18,233 nucleotides of DNA from Arenicellales bacterium (lineage in GTDB: Bacteria > Pseudomonadota > Gammaproteobacteria > Arenicellales > UBA868): the NCBI GenBank assembly GCA_028825345.1, contig JAPKAJ010000015.1, positions 1-18,233 of the forward strand, written 5' to 3'. Below the pieces are notes generated by a model, which made no database searches, was not told where the DNA came from, and saw only the letters and a program-made list of their open reading frames with translations. Position 1 is the first letter of the stretch; each line of letters starts with the position of its first letter. The translations under genes and the position numbers were made by a program. Shown here piece by piece: positions 7,093 through 14,524 of this stretch.

Positions 7093-8268
7093 ATGCTGCG
7101 ACTCGCAGAAAAAATGAGCCGGCTCGGCACCGAAACGGCTTTCGATGTTCTGGCTCGGGCCGATGTATTGGCGCGTGGAGGGCAGGATATCATTAATCTT
7201 GGGATCGGCCAGCCAGATTTCAAAACCCCGGAGCACATTGTGGAGGCGGCAGTCAAAGCACTTCATGACGGCCACCATGGCTACACCCCTTCTCCGGGTA
7301 TTCCACAGTTGCGCGAATCGGTAGCACAGGATCTTGTGAAGCGTCGGGGAGCCAAGGTTTCTGCCGATCGTATTGTGATTGTCCCAGGCGGAAAGGTAAC
7401 GATGTTTTTCGCAATCCTGATGTTCGGTGAGCCGGGTGCAGAAATCCTGTATCCCAACCCTGGATTCCCAATCTACCAGTCGGTCATCGAGTTCACCGGC
7501 GCAAAGGCCGTGCCCATACGCCTGCTGGAAGAGAACGATTTTTCTTTCGATGCCGACACAATCCTGGGTCAGATTACCGAGAACACCCGATTATTGATTC
7601 TGAATTCTCCCGCCAATCCAACCGGTGGGGCTGTGCCCAGAGCTGAGATGGATCGGTTGGTATCGGGCCTGACGGAAAAGCATCCAAACGTTGCAATATT
7701 GAGTGACGAGATCTATTCACGAATTACGTACGACGACCGGGAGCACGTATCACTCCTGTCGTATCCGGAACTCGATGATCGACTCATTTTGCTCGATGGC
7801 TGGAGTAAGACTTATGCAATGACCGGATGGCGGATGGGCTATGCGGTCTGGCCTGAAGCGCTGGTAGAAGGCGCGACTCGTTTGGCGGTCAATTGCCACT
7901 CTTGTGTGAATTCTGCCGCTCAGTATGCCGGGATCGCTGCCTTGGAAGGGCCACAGGATGCGGTTGATGGGATGGTGTCGGCATTCGACGAAAGGCGGCG
8001 TGTGATTGTGGCGGGGTTAAACAGTCTTCCCGGTGTGAGTTGCCGTACACCGATTGGCGCGTTCTATGTTTTCCCGAACATCCGCAAGACAGGATTGACC
8101 GCTCGGGTTCTACAGGATCGTTTGCTCGAAGAAGTGGGTGTCGCAACGGTTGCAGGCACGAGCTTTGGCGCTCTTGGAGAAGGCTACATCAGATTCTCAT
8201 ATGCCAACAGCGTAGAGAACATCGAGATAGCATTAGATCGTGCGGCTGAACTCTTGCGTGCTGTATGA
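7093..8268 (+). CDS. PLP-dependent aminotransferase, class I/II
   Basis: A 391-residue fold-type I aminotransferase of the aspartate/alanine/aromatic group, moving an amino group between an amino acid and a 2-oxoacid. The PLP-binding set is complete: N175 in NSPANPTGG, D205 and Y208 in SDEIYS, Schiff-base K239 in GWSKTYAMTG, R247 in GWRMGY, and the carboxylate-binding R367 in GYIRFSY. ATG 7093 fits the family N-terminus; ATG 7114 is an alternative. No strong ribosome site is visible (AGG about 12 bases upstream). It is followed 46 bases later by the aldehyde dehydrogenase in the same direction, so a transamination-then-oxidation pair is likely. Substrate unknown; the subfamily is common as a generic aminotransferase in proteobacteria. 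Confidence 0.94.
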   Translation: MLRLAEKMSRLGTETAFDVLARADVLARGGQDIINLGIGQPDFKTPEHIVEAAVKALHDGHHGYTPSPGIPQLRESVAQDLVKRRGAKVSADRIVIVPGGKVTMFFAILMFGEPGAEILYPNPGFPIYQSVIEFTGAKAVPIRLLEENDFSFDADTILGQITENTRLLILNSPANPTGGAVPRAEMDRLVSGLTEKHPNVAILSDEIYSRITYDDREHVSLLSYPELDDRLILLDGWSKTYAMTGWRMGYAVWPEALVEGATRLAVNCHSCVNSAAQYAGIAALEGPQDAVDGMVSAFDERRRVIVAGLNSLPGVSCRTPIGAFYVFPNIRKTGLTARVLQDRLLEEVGVATVAGTSFGALGEGYIRFSYANSVENIEIALDRAAELLRAV

Positions 8269-8314
8269 GGTGTACTGCCCAAAGGGCACATAAATTGAAA
8301 AGGAGATAATCGAG

Positions 8315-9802
8315 ATGACTGAACTTTCAAAATCAAAGATGTATTTGGGCGGAGAGTGGGTGGAACCACTGACTGGGGATTATTTTGAGTCGCACAATCC
8401 GTACACGGGCAAACCATGGATGCTGGTCGGTAGAGGTGGGGAGGACGACGCCAACCGAGCAGTCGACGCTGCGAAAAAGGCATTTCATAACCCCGAGTGG
8501 CGGGATATGACGCCAACCGCGCGCGGACATCTCCTTCGGAAATTAGGGGATCTAATAGCCGAGAATGCAGAAGCTCTGGCAAAAGTCGAGGTGCAGGACA
8601 ACGGTAAGTTATATGCTGAGATGCACATGCAGATGCGTTACGCGCCGCAATGGTATTACTACTTCGGGGGGCTGGCGGACAAGATCGAGGGTTCGATTTT
8701 TCCAATAGATAAGCCGGAAGTCTTTGCCTATACCCGGCATGAGCCTCTTGGCGTTTGTGTAGCGATTATTCCGTGGAACTCGCCACTTCTATTGGTAAGT
8801 TATAAGTTGGCACCGGCCTTGGCGGCAGGCAATACGGTCATCATAAAGCCCTCTGAGTTCACCTCGGCATCAGCTCTAGAATACGTAAAATTAGTTGAGG
8901 CAGCCGGATTCCCCAAAGGCGTGGTCAACGTGGTCACAGGATACGGGAAAGAAGTTGGCGAAGCCTTGATTACCCACCCGGATGTGGCCAAGGTTGCATT
9001 TACCGGCGGCTCCGCGAGCGGTCGGCATGTGTACTCGCGCGCGGCTCAGTCATTAAAGAAAGTGAGTCTGGAGTTGGGTGGTAAATCTCCAAACATCATT
9101 TTTGATGACTGCAACATCGATAATGCGGTTAAGGGGGCTATATCGGGGATTTTTGCTGCCACGGGGCAGACCTGTATCGCGGGATCCAGGCTTTTGGTCC
9201 AGGAATCGATCCACGATGAAATTGTAGAAAAATTGGTCGCTTTGGCCAAGACGGCAAGAATGGGTGATCCGATGTCGAAAGATACTCAGGTTGGGCCAGT
9301 CACGACCTATCCACAGTACGAAAAGGTATTGAGCTATCTGCAAATCGCCCATGATGAAGGGGTCGATTGTGTTCTTGGCGGCGATAAAGCGACGCGCCCC
9401 GAATGTGGCGAAGGCTGGTTTGTGGAGCCGACAATTTATACCAATGTCGACAATAGTATGCGAATTGCACAGGAGGAAGTTTTTGGCCCGGTGCTTTCCG
9501 TCATTCCCTTCAAGGACGAAGAAGAGGCTATTGCGATCGGCAACGACGTGGTATTTGGCCTTGCTGCTGGTATTTGGACACAGAGTATTCGACGGGCGAT
9601 CGAGCTGCCGAAAAAACTGCAAGCTGGAACAGTCTGGGTCAATATGTATCGTGCGGTCAGCTACATGGCGCCGTTCGGAGGATACAAGCAGTCCGGTTTG
9701 GGACGAGAGAACGGGCAGGAGGCAATTCGGGAATATATGCAAACGAAGACCGTCTGGTTGTCTACCTCAGAAGAGGTGCCCAACCCGTTTATCATGCGTT
9801 GA
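8315..9802 (+). CDS. NAD(P)-dependent aldehyde dehydrogenase
   Basis: A 495-residue aldehyde dehydrogenase superfamily enzyme that oxidises an aldehyde to its acid. The active site is complete: oxyanion N155 in PWNSP, cofactor-binding K178 in IIKPSE, general base E253 in LELGGKSPN, and nucleophile C287 in GQTCIAG; EEVFGPVLS follows in the C-terminal half. Full family length. The start ATG 8315 has AGGAG at 8301-8305. It is the second gene after the aminotransferase. It could oxidise a semialdehyde made by transamination or the aldehyde released by the HpcH/HpaI aldolase encoded further right (inference). Closest functional types would be betaine-aldehyde or short-chain hydroxy-aldehyde dehydrogenases; specificity cannot be set from sequence. 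Confidence 0.95.
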   Translation: MTELSKSKMYLGGEWVEPLTGDYFESHNPYTGKPWMLVGRGGEDDANRAVDAAKKAFHNPEWRDMTPTARGHLLRKLGDLIAENAEALAKVEVQDNGKLYAEMHMQMRYAPQWYYYFGGLADKIEGSIFPIDKPEVFAYTRHEPLGVCVAIIPWNSPLLLVSYKLAPALAAGNTVIIKPSEFTSASALEYVKLVEAAGFPKGVVNVVTGYGKEVGEALITHPDVAKVAFTGGSASGRHVYSRAAQSLKKVSLELGGKSPNIIFDDCNIDNAVKGAISGIFAATGQTCIAGSRLLVQESIHDEIVEKLVALAKTARMGDPMSKDTQVGPVTTYPQYEKVLSYLQIAHDEGVDCVLGGDKATRPECGEGWFVEPTIYTNVDNSMRIAQEEVFGPVLSVIPFKDEEEAIAIGNDVVFGLAAGIWTQSIRRAIELPKKLQAGTVWVNMYRAVSYMAPFGGYKQSGLGRENGQEAIREYMQTKTVWLSTSEEVPNPFIMR

Positions 9803-9867
9803 CCTGGCGATGCACAAAACCAGGTAACGGCGCGCCAACCCGCCAGTCAGGGTAAAGAAGTGAAGTG

Positions 9868-9885
9868 AGGTAAGGTAAGGTAAGG
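9868..9885 (+). repeat. Short tandem repeat of AGGTA (3.6 units)
   Basis: AGGTA at 9868-9872, 9873-9877 and 9878-9882, then AGG. It lies in the convergent gap between the aldehyde dehydrogenase stop (9802) and the small minus-strand frame ending at 9922. The rest of 9803-9921 shows a weak ACCTGG/CCAGGT stem at 9802-9825 and nothing else. A slippage-type repeat; no function is suggested. Confidence 0.5.
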
Positions 9886-9921
9886 GGTAGTCTTTCCTGG
9901 TGTCTTCGTGGTCAGGTGACC

Positions 9922-10171
9922 CTAGATTAATTCACACCAGCCAAAGCGGTCGGCCAGACGATAGGCGATCGCAAGTTCTATCCATAGATTCCATTCTTCG
10001 ACAGGCACTTGGGTGCGAAGTGTTGCTTTTAGAATAACGGGTAGTGGATCACCGTTGAATTTCACTATGCGTAGATATTAATGGATCGATCGACAGCTCT
10101 GTCGCTGGCACCGGAGCCGCGATCACTTGTGTTGCTCCCTCGAGTCGCGTCGTCTGTAACGCCGCAGGCAT
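9922..10171 (-). pseudogene. Small gene after the E1 gene, apparently split by a frameshift
   Basis: Two protein-like minus-strand frames abut. The first starts at ATG 10171, 46 bases after the E1 stop, runs 40 codons (begins MPAALQTTRLEG, passes ELSIDPLIST) and stops at 10049. The second, shifted by +1, is open from 10077 to a stop at 9922 and contains VKFNGDPLPV, ATLRTQVPVEEWN and AYRLADRFGW, a strongly protein-like composition with alternating hydrophobic and charged residues. Joining them between 10077 and 10049 gives one protein of roughly 83-90 residues. Explanations are a frameshifted pseudogene, a sequencing error, or two tiny genes (second from GTG 10065). No family recognised. Confidence 0.35.
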
Positions 10172-10217
10172 AGCGGTTGATCGTTGGTGCTCGCGGTTGT
10201 CAGTGGATTACCGCCGA

Positions 10218-12614
10218 TTAAGGCATCTCGGCACAGGCTGCAATGATCGATTCAGAATCTAAATGATATGCCCTGTATAGCTCGGACAGGGTGCCCGATT
10301 CGCCATATCGTTCAACGCCGAGCGGCCGCACTGGATGGCCATGGACTGCGCCAAGCCAACTCAAGATGGAAGGATGACCATCAACGACCGTTACGATTCG
10401 GGCAGAATCCTTGAGCGGTGAAAGGAGGCGTTCCACTGGCGCTGCCGTGCTGCTGTTACCCGCTTGACGCTGGCGTTGCGCAGCAAGCCAAGCGCGATAA
10501 AGGCGATCAGGCGACGTGACCGCAAGTAAACCAACTCCCGGATTCTGTTCGGCGATCTTTGTGTATGCGCTCAATGCTTCTGGGCCTACTGCACCGGTAT
10601 AGGCAATCGCGAGCGTCGAGTCTGGGCCCGGCGCCCGCAGCCAGTAGCCACCTTCAATCACAGCCGTCCGGAGGTCGGGATCGATCTGACGTTGCAATTG
10701 GGTAATACGGCGAGTGGTCAGTCGCAGATAAACAGAGCCGCCGCTTTGATCATTGAGGAGATCTTGATTCGGCTCGCCGTCATCCTCGCGCTGAAGATGC
10801 TCGAAGCTCCAGCACAGAATCGCAGCCAACTCGTCGGCATAAGTGGGCTCGAAAGAGCTTAATCCGGGTTTTGACATGCCAATGAGGGGGGTCCCAATCG
10901 ACTGATGGGCACCACCTTCCGGTGATAACGAAATTCCGGATGGCGTGGCCACCAGAATGAATCGGGCATCCTGATAACACGCATAGTTCAGTGCGTCGAG
11001 GCCTCGTTCGATAAAGGGATCGTAAATCGTGCCAATCGGAAAGAGGCGTTGCCCGAAGAGGGAGTGGGAGAGTCCAGCTGCAGCGAGCAGTAAAAAAAGA
11101 TTGTTCTCGGCAATACCCAGCTCGATATGTTGACCCGTCGGGGATGGAGGCCAGCGGTGCAGGGAACCGATATCCTGCAGTGGCAAAGGGTCTTTCTGGG
11201 CCTTGGGGTGAAACAGTCCTCGTCGATTGACCCAGCCGCTGAGGTTGGTCGATATCGTGACATCCGGTGATACCGTGACGATTCGATCAGCAAGGTCGTT
11301 GCTGGCTCTGGCAATGCTGTTCAGAATTCGCCCAAAGGCTGCCTGTGTCGACAGGTGCTCAGCTATTGGGGGATCCAGTCGATCGGGAACGGTGACCTCG
11401 CTCGACCGGTGTCGTCGCGGCCCAGCCAACTTTAGGGAAACATCCTGAATGAATGTTTGCAACTCGTCAGTCGGGATGTCGATTCCGGCAAGCGGCGCCC
11501 ATTCCTGGCCATCCGGGATGTGATGCGCCTGCTTAAGAGTCTGAATTTCTTCGGAATTCAGCAGCCCGGAATGGTTGTCTTTGTGGCCCGCGAGGGGCAG
11601 TCCGTAGCCCTTGATGGTATAGGCAAAAAAACAGGTGGGCTGCTCATCCTCAACTGCCTCGAATGCCTCCAGCACGGTCTCCATGCAGTGGCCTCCAAGA
11701 TCAGTCATCAACGAAAAAAGTTCCGAGTCGTTGTAATCGCCAATCAGCGATGCCGCGCCGGGCCTGGCGCCAATGTCATCAAGTAGCGGTTGTCGCCATG
11801 CTGTAGCACCCTTATACACAAGCGCTGAATATTTCGAGTTTGGGCAGGCATCGATCCATTGTCGTAAAGCCTCACCACCCTTCCTATCGAACGCTTCTCG
11901 AAGTCTTTTCCCATACTTTATGGTCGTGACTTTCCATCCCATGCTGGTAAAGAGGCGGCTGAAGCGATTCAGCAGCCGGTCGGAAATTACAGAATCCAGG
12001 CTTTGCCGGTTGTAGTCGATCACCCACCAGACACTCTCCAGATCGTGCTTCCAGCCCTCAAGCAGTGCTTCGTAGATGTTGCCTTCGTCGAGTTCGGCGT
12101 CTCCTACCACGGCCACCATTCGGCCCTTTGCTATTTTCCAGTTATGAGTTTCGACATATGTTTGCATCAATGACGCGAAGTTGGTCATTGCCACGCCGAG
12201 GCCCACAGATCCAGTAGAAAAATCCACATCGTCCGCATCCTTGGTTCGTGACGGATAAGCTTGAGCGCCACCAAGGGCCCGAAATCGCTCCAGATGTTGT
12301 CGGCTTTGTTTGCCAAGAACATACTGGATAGCATGGAAAACGGGACTACCATGGGGCTTTACCGCAACTCGGTCTTCACGGCGAAGGGCAGAAAAATAAA
12401 GCGCAGTCATCAGGGTAACCATTGAAGCGCAAGAAGCCTGATGGCCGCCGACCTTCAGTTGACCATCGTTTGGCCGGAGATGATTGGCGTGGTGGATGAT
12501 CCAGGTCGACAGCCACAGAATCTTGCGTTCCAACGCCTGAAGAAAAACCAATCGATCCTGCGTTGTCCGCAAATGCGGCACTGCATCATTGGGGTCGAAG
12601 TGAATGTTGGGCAT
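10218..12614 (-). CDS. AceE-like (homodimeric) 2-oxoacid dehydrogenase E1, MdeB-like
   Basis: A 798-residue thiamine-diphosphate enzyme of the single-chain pyruvate dehydrogenase E1 type, which decarboxylates pyruvate or 2-oxobutyrate. GGHQAS is at residues 56-61. The ThDP/Mg motif runs from GDAELDEGN (171-179) to DYNRQSLD (N202). KGYG (335-338) precedes the active-site loop with H348, matching AceE His407. The C-terminal segment LGVERYGESG corresponds to the AceE LGTDGFGRSD region. E. coli AceE is 887 residues; here alignment starts at about AceE residue 80, so the N-terminal E2-docking region is missing. No E2 or E3 gene is in the window. It is divergent from an Lrp/AsnC gene, the arrangement known for mdeB and mdeR in Pseudomonas putida methionine catabolism (2-oxobutyrate decarboxylation), but no methionine gamma-lyase is present. 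ATG 12614 lacks a clear ribosome site. Confidence 0.9.
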   Translation of the reverse strand: MPNIHFDPNDAVPHLRTTQDRLVFLQALERKILWLSTWIIHHANHLRPNDGQLKVGGHQASCASMVTLMTALYFSALRREDRVAVKPHGSPVFHAIQYVLGKQSRQHLERFRALGGAQAYPSRTKDADDVDFSTGSVGLGVAMTNFASLMQTYVETHNWKIAKGRMVAVVGDAELDEGNIYEALLEGWKHDLESVWWVIDYNRQSLDSVISDRLLNRFSRLFTSMGWKVTTIKYGKRLREAFDRKGGEALRQWIDACPNSKYSALVYKGATAWRQPLLDDIGARPGAASLIGDYNDSELFSLMTDLGGHCMETVLEAFEAVEDEQPTCFFAYTIKGYGLPLAGHKDNHSGLLNSEEIQTLKQAHHIPDGQEWAPLAGIDIPTDELQTFIQDVSLKLAGPRRHRSSEVTVPDRLDPPIAEHLSTQAAFGRILNSIARASNDLADRIVTVSPDVTISTNLSGWVNRRGLFHPKAQKDPLPLQDIGSLHRWPPSPTGQHIELGIAENNLFLLLAAAGLSHSLFGQRLFPIGTIYDPFIERGLDALNYACYQDARFILVATPSGISLSPEGGAHQSIGTPLIGMSKPGLSSFEPTYADELAAILCWSFEHLQREDDGEPNQDLLNDQSGGSVYLRLTTRRITQLQRQIDPDLRTAVIEGGYWLRAPGPDSTLAIAYTGAVGPEALSAYTKIAEQNPGVGLLAVTSPDRLYRAWLAAQRQRQAGNSSTAAPVERLLSPLKDSARIVTVVDGHPSILSWLGAVHGHPVRPLGVERYGESGTLSELYRAYHLDSESIIAACAEMP

Positions 12615-12707
12615 AAGTCAGAATTAAGGACAATGAACAAGACGGCACTTCATCTCACTATATTATTGCTTCGGGCTGGGAATAGGTTTCCAATTTATGT
12701 AGTAAAA

Positions 12708-12717
12708 TTATTAATAA
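12708..12717. promoter_or_regulatory. AT-rich palindrome in the E1/Lrp divergent promoter region
   Basis: TTATTAATAA is a perfect 10-base palindrome in the 143-base AT-rich gap between the two divergent genes. Lrp/AsnC proteins favour AT-rich partial dyads, so it may be a second site beside 12726-12743. AT-rich palindromes of this length are common by chance. Confidence 0.3.
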
Positions 12718-12725
12718 CGAAATAT

Positions 12726-12743
12726 TTGATCATAAAAGATCAA
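12726..12743. promoter_or_regulatory. Inverted repeat TTGATC-N6-GATCAA, candidate Lrp-type operator
   Basis: Perfect 6-bp arms TTGATC (12726-12731) and GATCAA (12738-12743) flank a 6-base AT spacer. It lies 14 bases before the Lrp/AsnC start and 111 bases before the E1 start. Position and shape fit a site through which the regulator controls itself and the divergent E1 gene, as is usual for local Lrp/AsnC regulators. Binding is inferred. Confidence 0.5.
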
Positions 12744-12757
12744 TTTTCTGGACAATT

Positions 12758-13231
12758 ATGCTAGAACGCGAATGGGACAAGAAAGATCTTGGAATCTTGG
12801 AGATTCTCCAGGAACAAGCGCGGATATCAAATTCGGATCTCGCCCAGCGTGTCGGTCTTTCCCCATCGCCCTGTTGGCGCAGAGTCAGAGCCTTGGAGGA
12901 TGCGGGTGTGATTCAACAGTATGTGGCGTTGGTCAGTGCAAAATCTGTGGGACTCCCAATCAACGTGTTCGCCACCGTGACGCTGGAAAAGCAAATCGAG
13001 AAGGCGTTAGAGGTATTTGAGAAAGCGGTCGCTGAGCGACCGGAGGTGATGGAATGTTATTTGATGACAGGAGAATTTGATTATTTACTGAGAGTCGTGG
13101 TGCCAGATCTTGAAGCTTATGAACATTTCTTGTTACAGCATCTGACTCGAATTAAAGGAATCGCGAGCATCAAATCAAGCTTTTCGTTGAAGCAGGTCTG
13201 CTACAAGACAACACTGCCACTGCCGCGCTAG
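12758..13231 (+). CDS. Lrp/AsnC family transcriptional regulator
   Basis: A 157-residue feast/famine regulator. The N-terminal winged helix-turn-helix covers roughly residues 8-55 (SDLAQRVGLSPSPCWRRV, then LEDAGVI). The C-terminal RAM/ligand domain runs from about 65 to 145, with the typical TGEFDYLLRVVVPD at 104-117, where an amino acid normally binds. Length is standard. ATG 12758 has a weak GGA 5 bases upstream. Divergent orientation with the E1 gene across an AT-rich, palindrome-bearing gap marks E1 as its most likely target, with an amino acid or 2-oxoacid precursor as effector, as for MdeR. It is convergent with the old yellow enzyme gene, 37 bases away, and probably does not share its transcript. 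Confidence 0.95.
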   Translation: MLEREWDKKDLGILEILQEQARISNSDLAQRVGLSPSPCWRRVRALEDAGVIQQYVALVSAKSVGLPINVFATVTLEKQIEKALEVFEKAVAERPEVMECYLMTGEFDYLLRVVVPDLEAYEHFLLQHLTRIKGIASIKSSFSLKQVCYKTTLPLPR

Positions 13232-13249
13232 CAGTCGCAATCACCTGAC

Positions 13250-13267
13250 CCGGCAGTAAAGCGCCGG
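13250..13267. repeat. Short stem-loop between convergent stops
   Basis: CCGGC (13250-13254) pairs with GCCGG (13263-13267) over an 8-base loop, in the 37-base gap between the Lrp/AsnC stop and the old yellow enzyme stop. It could end both transcripts, but no T-tract is present. Confidence 0.3.
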
Positions 13268-13268
13268 A

Positions 13269-14408
13269 TCAGCGCGTAGATGCTGCATTGCGTTCACCGA
13301 AGACATCGTCATGTTGGGAAGGCCGGCAACGCTGGTATTGTTGTGGATATTTAATTTGCGCTCCGAGTTGGTCCGCGGCGTGCCAGACCCAGCGCGGGTT
13401 GTATAACATGCCTCGCCCCAGAGCCACCATGTCGGCTTTGCCTTCGGACAAGATAGTTTCTGCCTGACGGGGTTCAGTGATCAACCCAACCGCGATCGTG
13501 ATCAGGCCCGTTTCCTGCCGGATCCGTTCAGACAGGGGGACCTGATACCCGGGCCCGACTGGTACTACTTGATCCGGGGCGAGACCTCCGCTGGACACGT
13601 CGATCCAGTCGCAACCGGACTGCTTCAACAGCTTGCAAAGGGTAATCGATTGGTCGATATCCCATCCGCCGTCAATCCAGTCGGTAGCCGATAGACGGAT
13701 ACCCAGTGGCTTCGTCACAGGCCAGGCAGCACGTGTCGCCTCGAATACCTCAAGAACGAAACGCATACGATTGTCCAAAGAGCCCCCATAGTTGTCGGTT
13801 CTTCGATTGCTGATAGGAGAGAGGAATTCGTGCAGCAGGTAGCCATGGGCTGCGTGCAACTCGAGTGCGTCAATACCAATTCGTTCCGCGCGGCGAGCGG
13901 CATCGGCAAATTTGTTCACCATGTCGGCAATTTCTGTCGAACCCAATTCTCGTGGTACAGGGGCACCGTCCTGCAGTGCAATGGCCGATGGGGCAACGAC
14001 TTCCCAGCCGCCGTCGCTGGGTAGAATCGGCTTTCTTCCTTCCCACGGGCGGGCAGAAGACGCTTTGCGCCCAGCGTGGGCAAGTTGCAGAGCAATCGGA
14101 GTGTCAGCAATGTCTTTGCAAAAATTAACGACCTGCCGCAAGGCAGATTCATTGTCGTCGCTGTAAAGCCCCATACAGTGGGGGGTAATCCGACCGGCGG
14201 CTTCTATATTGGTCATTTCAATACACAATAATCCGACTCCGGATGCTGCGAATTGCCCAAGATGCATATGATGCCAGGGCCCGGGAGAGCCCTCGGTTGC
14301 CGAGTATTGGCACATCGGCGAAACCATCACCCGGTTCTGGATCTCCAGCTGGCGCAGTTGAATCGGCGTAAACAAAACAGGGTCGAGAGAATCTTTCACA
14401 ATTTGCAT
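13269..14408 (-). CDS. NADH:flavin oxidoreductase, old yellow enzyme (YqjM-type)
   Basis: A 379-residue FMN enzyme that reduces the C=C bond of enones and similar electron-poor alkenes. It belongs to the YqjM-like branch: C33 and Y35 in VSPMCQYSA fit the redox-tuning Cys and Tyr, and HAAHGYLLHEFLSP gives H185, H188 and Y190, which match the substrate-anchoring His pair and nearby Tyr. RRTDNYGGS (202-210) and the phosphate-binding ALGRGMLYNP near the C-terminus are also present. About 340 residues is usual; there is a modest C-terminal extension. ATG 14408 has AAAGG directly before it, too close to be a normal ribosome site, so the start is likely but not firm. Last gene of the right-hand minus set, 116 bases after the dehydratase. 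Confidence 0.94.
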   Translation of the reverse strand: MQIVKDSLDPVLFTPIQLRQLEIQNRVMVSPMCQYSATEGSPGPWHHMHLGQFAASGVGLLCIEMTNIEAAGRITPHCMGLYSDDNESALRQVVNFCKDIADTPIALQLAHAGRKASSARPWEGRKPILPSDGGWEVVAPSAIALQDGAPVPRELGSTEIADMVNKFADAARRAERIGIDALELHAAHGYLLHEFLSPISNRRTDNYGGSLDNRMRFVLEVFEATRAAWPVTKPLGIRLSATDWIDGGWDIDQSITLCKLLKQSGCDWIDVSSGGLAPDQVVPVGPGYQVPLSERIRQETGLITIAVGLITEPRQAETILSEGKADMVALGRGMLYNPRWVWHAADQLGAQIKYPQQYQRCRPSQHDDVFGERNAASTR

Positions 14409-14462
14409 CCTTTATTGGGCTTGAGGGAGTTTAGTGCACCAAGTTTGGGTTCTTTTTACGTG

Positions 14463-14485
14463 ACCGGGTGATGCCTACTCCCGGT
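14463..14485. repeat. Stem-loop between dehydratase and old yellow enzyme genes
   Basis: ACCGGG (14463-14468) and CCCGGT (14480-14485) pair perfectly across an 11-base loop in the 116-base spacer, the second longest gap in the right-hand gene set after the unseen upstream. No T-run follows on the minus strand. It might adjust expression of the last gene or mark an mRNA processing point (inference). Confidence 0.35.
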
Positions 14486-14524
14486 TGGCTGACAGACGGA
14501 AGCATCCCGGGGTGGACGGGCGAA

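Noticed and set aside
8276..8288. TGCCC-AAA-GGGCA hairpin between aminotransferase and aldehyde dehydrogenase
   Set aside because: Only a 5-bp stem and no T-run; too weak to call a terminator or attenuator, and the genes look co-transcribed.
9053..9742. 229-codon minus-strand open frame
   Set aside because: Lies wholly inside the aldehyde dehydrogenase gene, whose active-site motifs are intact; an antisense shadow.
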